Shown: positions 58,791 through 64,000 of the stretch, piece after piece
Layout of the letters: each line of letters opens with the position of its first letter
How positions within the stretch are numbered: position 1 is the stretch's first letter
Assembly (NCBI GenBank): GCA_963848035.1
Contig: CAWKCD010000001.1
Span: 1,364,001-1,428,000 of the forward strand
DNA length: 64,000 bases
Direction: 5' to 3'
Source: JAVVHH01 sp963848035
GTDB lineage: Bacteria; Pseudomonadota; Alphaproteobacteria; Acetobacterales; Acetobacteraceae
Notes under the pieces: model-generated
What the model was told of the DNA's origin: nothing
Database searches by the model: none
The model's input: only the letters and a program-made list of their open reading frames with translations
Made by a program: the position numbers and the translations under genes

Positions 58791-59252
58791 ATGCGACAAC
58801 TCTTGGTTCTAGGCGCCGCTCTGTCCGTGCTTGGCAGCATGCAATCGTATGCGCAGGCGCCAGCCGGCTCGCTGACCTCGGATCAGATCATCGCGGTCCG
58901 GCAGGCGGTCATGGATCTGCAGGGCGGCTCGGCGGCGGCGCTGAAGGCGGCGGTTGAGGCCAAGGCGGACGTCAAGCCGTTGGCGCCGACGGTCAAAGGG
59001 ATCGTCGCTTCCTCCAAGCTGATCACCACACTGTTCCCGGCTGGGACCGAGAAAGGTCACAACACGAAGGCGAAGCCTGCGATCTGGTCGAACTCGGCCG
59101 ATTTCGCGAAGGATGCGGCGAATTTGACGGAGGCATCCGAGAAGCTGGTGTCGCTGGCCGAGGCGAACGACAAAGAAGGCTTCGCGACCCAGTTCGCCGC
59201 GATGGGCAAGACCTGCGGCGCCTGCCACCGCGAGTATAAAGAGAAGGACTGA
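58791..59252 (+). CDS. Cytochrome c'
   Basis: This periplasmic four-helix-bundle haem protein of 153 residues has a signal peptide (MRQLLVLGAALSVLGSMQSY, then AQA). The C-terminal haem-binding motif is CGACH, followed by REYKEKD, with the family's RQAVMDLQGG segment near the start of the mature protein. Cytochromes c' bind nitric oxide and protect against nitrosative stress. ATG 58791 follows AGGAGAA. It converges on a b-type cytochrome gene, a pairing seen in many proteobacteria. Confidence 0.92.
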   Translation: MRQLLVLGAALSVLGSMQSYAQAPAGSLTSDQIIAVRQAVMDLQGGSAAALKAAVEAKADVKPLAPTVKGIVASSKLITTLFPAGTEKGHNTKAKPAIWSNSADFAKDAANLTEASEKLVSLAEANDKEGFATQFAAMGKTCGACHREYKEKD

Positions 59253-59256
59253 CCGG

Positions 59257-59967
59257 TCAGCCGAACCGGATCAGTCCCCAGACGAACGCCGCCGCGACGG
59301 CCAAGATGGCGGCGGCGATCACGGGACTGACGAATCGCGGTTGCCGCATGGTGGCGGGCAGGCGTTTCTTGCCCGTCACCATCGGACGCACGAGGTCATG
59401 CCGCTTGATCGCGGCGTAGGCGAGCACGGCCAGGATGTGCAGGCCGACCAGGCCGAGGATGATGTTGAAGTTGAAGTCGTGGATCCGGTCCAGGAGCTTC
59501 TGGGTCGGCTTGGCGACCTGCTCGACGAACGGACCGCCGCCCTCGATCGGATCGCCAGCGAACAGCCCGGTGGCGACCTGGACGACCAGGGCTGCCAGCA
59601 TGAACAGCACCATCCATCCGCCAGCGGCGTTGTGCCCGATCTCGCGGTCAGGCTCGCGGCTGCGGAAGGCCGCGAGATGAGCGAAGCCAGCGGCAGGGCT
59701 GCGTAGAAATTGGCGGAAGCGAGACGTCTCGCTGCCGACCACCCCCCAGACCAGGCGGAACAGCAACAACGTCATGACGGCATAGCCGGACCAGTAGTGC
59801 AGCGACATGCGGTCGGTTTCGACACTGACGTAGCTGACGATCAGCAAGAGCACGATCGCCCAGTGGAACAGACGGGTCGGAGCGTCCCAGACCCGCATGA
59901 GCAGCAGCGGCGTGCGGGGTTTGGGCGGGCCGGTCGGGCGGCGGATGGGGCGGGCCATGGATGGCAT
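59257..59967 (-). CDS. Cytochrome b561-family membrane protein
   Basis: This 236-residue di-haem b-type cytochrome has four main spans plus a C-terminal one (FVSPVIAAAILAVAAAFVWGLI). Haem-ligand histidines lie in VWDAPTRLFHWAIVLLLIVS, SLHYWSGYAVMTLLLFRLVWG and FNIILGLVGLHILAVLAYAA. It probably exchanges electrons between quinol and the periplasmic cytochrome c' encoded convergently 4 nt away. The start is ATG 59967 or 59958. Confidence 0.9.
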   Translation of the reverse strand: MPSMARPIRRPTGPPKPRTPLLLMRVWDAPTRLFHWAIVLLLIVSYVSVETDRMSLHYWSGYAVMTLLLFRLVWGVVGSETSRFRQFLRSPAAGFAHLAAFRSREPDREIGHNAAGGWMVLFMLAALVVQVATGLFAGDPIEGGGPFVEQVAKPTQKLLDRIHDFNFNIILGLVGLHILAVLAYAAIKRHDLVRPMVTGKKRLPATMRQPRFVSPVIAAAILAVAAAFVWGLIRFG

Positions 59968-60004
59968 CTTGCCGCTCTGCGTCGCGCGAGGGAAGGTCGA
60001 CGTG

Positions 60005-60814
60005 ATGCCCTGGATTCCGCATAGCTTCACTTCGGCGCTGTCCCTGTATGGCGGGCCGCTGGCCGCGTTGCTGATCGCGCTGGCGGTGCCGCTTGCGGCG
60101 CGAGGGAAGGCATGGGCGGACGCGGCGGCGCCGATGGCGCTGTTGGTGGGATGGGCGCTGCTGCTGAGGGTGTCGCAATTGCCGCGGGCGATCTGGGCGC
60201 CGTCGCGCGGGGTCGAGACGCTGCTGGCGCCGGCATTGGCTTGCCTGGCCGGGATCGCGATGTTGGCGTGGCGAGGTGGGCGGCAGGCCCGATTGATCGC
60301 CATCGGCGCGGCGGTGTTCGCGGGATGGTGGGTGGCGCGGGAGAACGTGGGGCTCGCGGATTTCTGGCGTGTCTGGTTCGGGATCGGCGTGCTCGCCTAC
60401 TTGCTGAGCCGGATCATGCAGGGCCGGGCGGACCGGGCGCTGGTATTGGCGGGGGCGTTGTTGGGCGGCTTGGCAGTGGCGGGCGCGGCGTCGGCCTGGC
60501 TCATGGCGGCGGCGGTGGCAGCCGCAGCTGCGGCAGGGCTGGGCGCGGCGGGAGTCTCGGCGGCATTGCCGGCGGCGGCTTTGGCCGCGCTGATCGGGGC
60601 GAGCGAACTGGCGGGCGGGCGGTTGCTGCGAGGGCGGGTCGGGTTGGTCGACGTCGCCTGTCTCGCGGCAACGGCGGCACCGTTCATCGCTGATTTGGCG
60701 GCCGCGCGCTTGAAGCGGCTGCCGCCGCGGGTTTCCGCGGTTCTGTCACGCGCGATTGGCGTCGGTCTAGCCGTGGGCATGACTTGGGTGTTGAGGCGCG
60801 CATTGTTTACTTGA
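60005..60814 (+). CDS. Multi-pass membrane protein, unknown
   Basis: This 269-residue hydrophobic protein has about eight membrane segments and is very rich in alanine and leucine. The start MPWIPHSFTSALSLYGGPLA comes from ATG 60005; a GTG at 60002 is adjacent. It contains no recognisable active-site motif. It is divergent from the cytochrome b561 gene by only 37 nt. Transport or anchoring roles are equally possible; I do not recognise the family. Confidence 0.7.
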   Translation: MPWIPHSFTSALSLYGGPLAALLIALAVPLAARGKAWADAAAPMALLVGWALLLRVSQLPRAIWAPSRGVETLLAPALACLAGIAMLAWRGGRQARLIAIGAAVFAGWWVARENVGLADFWRVWFGIGVLAYLLSRIMQGRADRALVLAGALLGGLAVAGAASAWLMAAAVAAAAAAGLGAAGVSAALPAAALAALIGASELAGGRLLRGRVGLVDVACLAATAAPFIADLAAARLKRLPPRVSAVLSRAIGVGLAVGMTWVLRRALFT

Positions 60815-60823
60815 CAGTTCTGA

Positions 60824-60852
60824 TTGCAGCCAACGCGCTACGAGCCTAGATA
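60824..60852 (+). promoter_or_regulatory. Possible promoter upstream of the LysM gene
   Basis: TTGCAG (60824-60829), 17 nt, then TAGATA (60847-60852), just 8 nt before the ATG at 60860. Spacing is ideal but both boxes match only partly. If real, the transcript would have almost no leader. Confidence 0.3.
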
Positions 60853-60859
60853 ACGTTAG

Positions 60860-61928
60860 ATGACTGTGGAACGAGCCCGTACGCGCGACAGGTCTACTTG
60901 GCCGATACTCGTCGGCTTGTTCCTACTCGCGGTCGGCTCCGGCACGGCGGCTTACCTGCGCTGGCCTAGCGCCTCCCATCGAGTCCCGCCGCCGACTGCG
61001 TCGTCGCCGAAAGTAGAAGCCATCGTGGCACCGACCCCGATCGTCAGGCAGGAGCCGGCCCCGCAGGCGGAGCCGATTTCGCCAACCTTCGACATCGTTC
61101 GCGTCTCGCCGCAGGGCAGCGCCGTCATCGCCGGACGGGCAGAGCCGTTCTCGCACGTGGTCGTCCATGATGGTGACCATGTGCTGGGCGAGACCACGGC
61201 GGACCGCAATGGCGAGTTCGTCGTGGTTCCGGACGGCCCGGTGTCGACCGGCGGCCGAGAGCTGACGCTGACGGCTCGCGGGGCCGACGGTCAGGTGGTT
61301 TCAGGTCTGGATTCGGTGGTGCTGATGGTCGGCGCACCTCCGGTGGAGCCGGTCGTGGCGGAGGCCAAGCCGGCGGGACCGCCGGCGGCGGTGGAAGCGC
61401 CGGTCGCGGTGCTTGCTCCCGCACAACGATGCCGCGCCGCGTATCCTGCAGGGACCGGCCAAGCCGCAGGGTCTCGCGCTCAATTCGGTCGATTACGACC
61501 AGCAGGGAGAGATCCGCTTCTCCGGGTCGGCCAAACCGTCCGCTCCGGTCCGCGTCTACGTCGACAATAAGCCCGTCGGCGAAGCGAGCGCCGACACGGC
61601 GGGCCAATGGACGCTCACGCCGCCCGAGGCGGTCCAGCCTGGGGTTCATCAACTCCGCGTCGACGAGATCGCCAGCAGCGGCCAGGTGCAGCACCGGGTC
61701 GAGCTGCCGTTCCAGCGCACGGTCACCCCGGTGTCCGGCCTATCTCCCGGGCAGATGGTGGTGCAGCCCGGCAGCAATCTGTGGCGCATCGCGCGGCAGA
61801 CCTATGGCTCTGGCGCGCGATATACCGTGATCTACCTGGCCAACCGCGAGCACATCCGGGATCCGAACCGGATCTATCCCGGGCAGATATTCTCGATACC
61901 CGGTGAGCAGAGCGCGCAGACGCGTTAG
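60860..61928 (+). CDS. Membrane-anchored protein with Ig-like repeats and a LysM domain, frameshifted
   Basis: The N-terminal membrane anchor is WPILVGLFLLAVGSGTAAYL. It is followed by a proline-rich linker, a first beta-sandwich repeat (about residues 70-155: SPQGSAVIAGRAEPFSHVVV, ADRNGEFVVV), a second similar repeat (GEIRFSGSAKPSAPVRVYV, ADTAGQWTLTP) and a C-terminal LysM domain (VVQPGSNLWRIARQTYGSGA, NRIYPGQIFSIP) that should bind peptidoglycan. At about 61413 one extra T (CTTG for CTG) shifts the frame; uncorrected, the protein ends at 61570 with an arginine-rich tail. Corrected length is 355 residues. The role is probably envelope organisation. Confidence 0.85.
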
Positions 61929-61970
61929 CCGAGGCTGTCGCCGTGCAGCCGGGCGCACTAGATAAAGTGC

Positions 61971-62651
61971 ATGAGTGTGATCAACGATATTCGCGGCGTG
62001 CTGGCGCCGCCCAATCCGGCGGGAAGGCCGTTCATCGCAGCCGGGGCGGTGGTGGCCATCGCCGGGCTTGTGCTGGGATGGTGGTGGCTGTTCTGGCCCG
62101 GTGCGGCCTTCGCGCTGTTCTGCCTATATTTCTTCCGTGATCCCGAGCGTTTCCCGCCGACGCGCGCGGGTTCGGTGGTTGCGGCGGCCGATGGGCGCGT
62201 CGTCTCCGTCGATCGGGTGGCGCCGCCGGAGGAGCTCGGGCTCGGGCCGACACCGCGCTGGCGGGTAGCCACATTCCTGTCGGTGCTGAACGTGCACATC
62301 AATCGGATGCCGGTGGACGGGACCGTGACGCGGGTGGCGTATCGTCACGGAGCGTTCGTCAGCGCGAGCCTCGACAAGGCGAGCGACAGCAATGAGCGCA
62401 ATGCGCTGGCGGTGCGGTTGGCCGATGGGCGTGATATCGCCGTGGTGCAGATCGCGGGGCTGATCGCGCGCCGGATCATCTGCCATGTCCGCGAGGGCGA
62501 TACGGTGCGCGCGGGGAGCCGTTTCGGGCTGATCCGATTTGGCAGCCGGACCGATCTCTATTTGCCGGAGGGCGTTCTACCCTTGGTATCGGAGGGGCAG
62601 ACAATGGTGGGCGGCGAGACGGTGATCGCAGAATTGAGGCCGCTGCCGTGA
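61971..62651 (+). CDS. psd: Phosphatidylserine decarboxylase proenzyme
   Basis: Psd makes phosphatidylethanolamine from phosphatidylserine at the inner membrane. The 226-residue protein is the short form of the family. Hydrophobic segments lie at residues 20-50, and FLSVLNVHINRMPVDG and the self-cleavage site RFGSRTDLYLP are present, where the serine becomes the pyruvoyl group. The GTGA overlap with pssA couples the two steps of phosphatidylethanolamine synthesis. Confidence 0.95.
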   Translation: MSVINDIRGVLAPPNPAGRPFIAAGAVVAIAGLVLGWWWLFWPGAAFALFCLYFFRDPERFPPTRAGSVVAAADGRVVSVDRVAPPEELGLGPTPRWRVATFLSVLNVHINRMPVDGTVTRVAYRHGAFVSASLDKASDSNERNALAVRLADGRDIAVVQIAGLIARRIICHVREGDTVRAGSRFGLIRFGSRTDLYLPEGVLPLVSEGQTMVGGETVIAELRPLP

Positions 62652-63502
62652 TCGATCCGGTCCGACGCATGCGGGTGACGACGTTGCGCACGGGGCTGCA
62701 CAAGCGCCGGCGGCCGCGCTTCGCCGGGCTCTCGTTCAATCGCATGATCCCGAACATCATGACGTTGCTTGGCCTTTGCGCTGGGCTGACGAGCATGCGG
62801 TATGCGCTCGAGGGAAGGTTCGGCGCGGCGGCGATCGCGCTGGTCGTAGCGGCTTGCATCGACGGGTTGGACGGGCGGTTAGCGCGGCTGCTGAAGGCGA
62901 CATCGCGCTTCGGCGCCGAGTTCGACAGCCTCGCCGACTTTTGTTGTTTCGGGATCGCACCGGCGTTCATCATGTACATTTGGTCGCTGCAGCTCGCGCA
63001 CGGCTTCGGATTCGCGCCTTGCTTGATGTTCGCGGTGTGCATGGCGCTGCGGCTGGCGCGGTTCAACGCGGCGCTCGACGTGCCGCGGCCGTTGGCGCAT
63101 GCGTATGCCTATAACTTCTTCACCGGCGTCCCGGCGCCTGCCGGGGCTGGACTCGTGTTGTTTCCGCTGTTCCTCAGCCTCGAGGGCCGGTCATTGGGCC
63201 TGACATGGATGGAGATCATCCCGCGACACCCGCTGTTCTGTGCGGTGGTGCTGGTGGGGACGGCCACGCTCCTGGTGTCGACGCTGCCGGTCTGGAGCTT
63301 CAAGAACTTCAAGGTACCGCGGGAGTATGCGTTGCCGCTGCTGCTCGGCGTCGGCCTGTTTGCGGCCTTGCTGGTCGCCGATCCCTGGGCGGCACTGGCC
63401 GGGGCCGGCGTATTGTATGTGGTGATGCTGCCGTTCAGCCGGCGCAGCTTCCTCCGCCTCAAGGACGAGGCGGAGGCGCTGGGTGACGGGAACCCCGCCT
63501 AA
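62648..63502 (+). CDS. pssA: CDP-diacylglycerol-serine O-phosphatidyltransferase
   Basis: PssA joins CDP-diacylglycerol and serine to form phosphatidylserine, the substrate of the psd product. The 284-residue protein has about eight spans. The CDP-alcohol phosphotransferase signature is complete: DGLDGRLARLL, then GAEFDSLADF (D-G-x2-A-R-x8-G-x3-D-x3-D). The start is GTG 62648, inside the psd stop. Together with psd this forms the standard two-gene unit. Confidence 0.95.
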   Translation: MIDPVRRMRVTTLRTGLHKRRRPRFAGLSFNRMIPNIMTLLGLCAGLTSMRYALEGRFGAAAIALVVAACIDGLDGRLARLLKATSRFGAEFDSLADFCCFGIAPAFIMYIWSLQLAHGFGFAPCLMFAVCMALRLARFNAALDVPRPLAHAYAYNFFTGVPAPAGAGLVLFPLFLSLEGRSLGLTWMEIIPRHPLFCAVVLVGTATLLVSTLPVWSFKNFKVPREYALPLLLGVGLFAALLVADPWAALAGAGVLYVVMLPFSRRSFLRLKDEAEALGDGNPA

Positions 63503-63511
63503 GCGGTCGGC

Positions 63512-64000
63512 TCAGGCAGCTTGGGCCGTGTGGCGGAACATGTTGCGCTTGGCTTCGTCGTCGAACTCCGTCTTGAAGGCATGCTTGTCCTTCAGTGCGG
63601 TGGCACGGGCGGCGGCTGGGCGGGCGCTGATGGCGTCGAAGTGACGCTTCAGGTTCGGTAGTTCGTCCCAGGCGGTATCGCCGAGCACGAACGGGACCAT
63701 ACGGGCCCAGCCCCAGACGGCCATGTCGACGATCCCGTAAGCGTCGCCGACCATGAATTCGTGTTGGCCGAGGCGATCGTTGAGGATACCGAAGTGCCGC
63801 TTGGCCTCGAACAGGTAGCGACTGACCGCGTAATCCTTCGGCTCGGGCGCGAAGTGACGGAAGTGGACGCACTGGCCGGCATAAGGGCCAACGCCGCTGG
63901 CCACGAACATCAGCCAAGAAAGCAGCTCGCCGCGATGCTTGGCGTCGGGCAGGAACTTGCCGGTTTTCTCGGCGAGGTAGAGCAGGATCGCGTTGCTGTC
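63512..64000 (-). CDS. Glutathione S-transferase family protein (5' partial)
   Basis: The gene runs off the right edge; 162 residues of the C-terminal part are visible. The first residues, DSNAILLYLAEKTGKFLP, are the end of the thioredoxin-like glutathione-binding domain with the (E/D)S glutathione contact. The rest is the helical domain (AVSRYLFEAKRHFGILNDRL, YGIVDMAVWGWARMVPFVLG). The pattern resembles YghU/YfcG-type disulfide-bond oxidoreductases. The stop is TGA at 63514-63512, 9 nt from the convergent pssA stop. Confidence 0.9.
   Translation of the reverse strand, partial: DSNAILLYLAEKTGKFLPDAKHRGELLSWLMFVASGVGPYAGQCVHFRHFAPEPKDYAVSRYLFEAKRHFGILNDRLGQHEFMVGDAYGIVDMAVWGWARMVPFVLGDTAWDELPNLKRHFDAISARPAAARATALKDKHAFKTEFDDEAKRNMFRHTAQAA

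Noticed and set aside
1..64000. tRNA/rRNA genes, CRISPR arrays, insertion sequences, prophage or integrase genes
   Set aside because: I scanned gaps and reading frames and saw no cloverleaf-like segments, spaced repeats, transposase motifs or phage structural genes. A covariance-model search would be the decisive check.

Overview
The window is GC-rich chromosomal DNA from an alphaproteobacterium. Supporting markers are an EipB/DUF1849 protein, a DUF1489 protein, a complete aapJQMP amino-acid transporter, and the fabD-fabG-acpP-fabF-mltG-yicC-gmk gene order. An Acetobacteraceae/Rhodospirillales-like source is my inference; there is no rRNA or tRNA gene here to settle it. Gene density is very high, with many 1-11 nt overlaps. 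I see no prophage, insertion sequence, CRISPR array or tRNA.

Layout. 0-2 kb: the end of a PAS-GGDEF-EAL protein and two small unknown proteins. 2-8 kb: the fatty-acid synthesis, MltG, YicC and Gmk run. 8-13.7 kb (minus): a five-gene Opp/Dpp-type transporter. 13.9-18.8 kb: a PhnW-type transaminase and a three-subunit molybdenum hydroxylase (paoABC-like). 18.8-26.1 kb: purine salvage and catabolism, with a nucleoside deaminase, a BMP-type nucleoside ABC transporter, urate oxidase and a convergent 8-oxoguanine/guanine deaminase. 26.2-29.8 kb: paaABCDE (phenylacetyl-CoA epoxidase). 29.8-41.3 kb: mostly single housekeeping or envelope genes (phosphoesterase, SDR, EipB, nitroreductase, PurC, ferredoxin-NADP reductase, a HAD phosphatase, PyrD, an S24 regulator, an orphan PhnM). 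41.7-46.1 kb: aapJQMP. 46.2-47.0 kb: an L,D-transpeptidase. 47.1-58.1 kb: an accessory nitrogen-scavenging island. 58.1-64 kb: LOG protein, cytochrome c', cytochrome b561, a membrane protein, a LysM protein, psd-pssA and a partial GST.

The most interesting region is 47.1-58.1 kb. On the minus strand it carries homologues of atzF, atzG, atzE and atzH (the lower cyanuric-acid/ureido pathway), a Tat-exported binding protein with two permeases but no ATPase, a CodA/AtzC-like amidohydrolase in which aspartates of the usual active-site loop are asparagines, and a nicotinamidase-like hydrolase. Divergently placed are a biuret-hydrolase-like cysteine hydrolase and an NCS2 permease. No AtzD/barbiturase ring-opening enzyme is present, so the island looks like a nitrogen-heterocycle or ureide pathway with an unknown entry substrate.

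Five genes are interrupted by small defects while the rest of each frame is intact: fabG (+1), the paoB-like gene (in-frame amber), fpr (a compensating -1/+1 pair), atzG (frame break) and the LysM gene (+1). Because fabG is normally essential, consensus errors are the simplest explanation for most. The paoB amber lies exactly between two domains and merits separate attention. In three ABC operons a stable hairpin lies in the gap between the binding-protein gene and the first permease gene.
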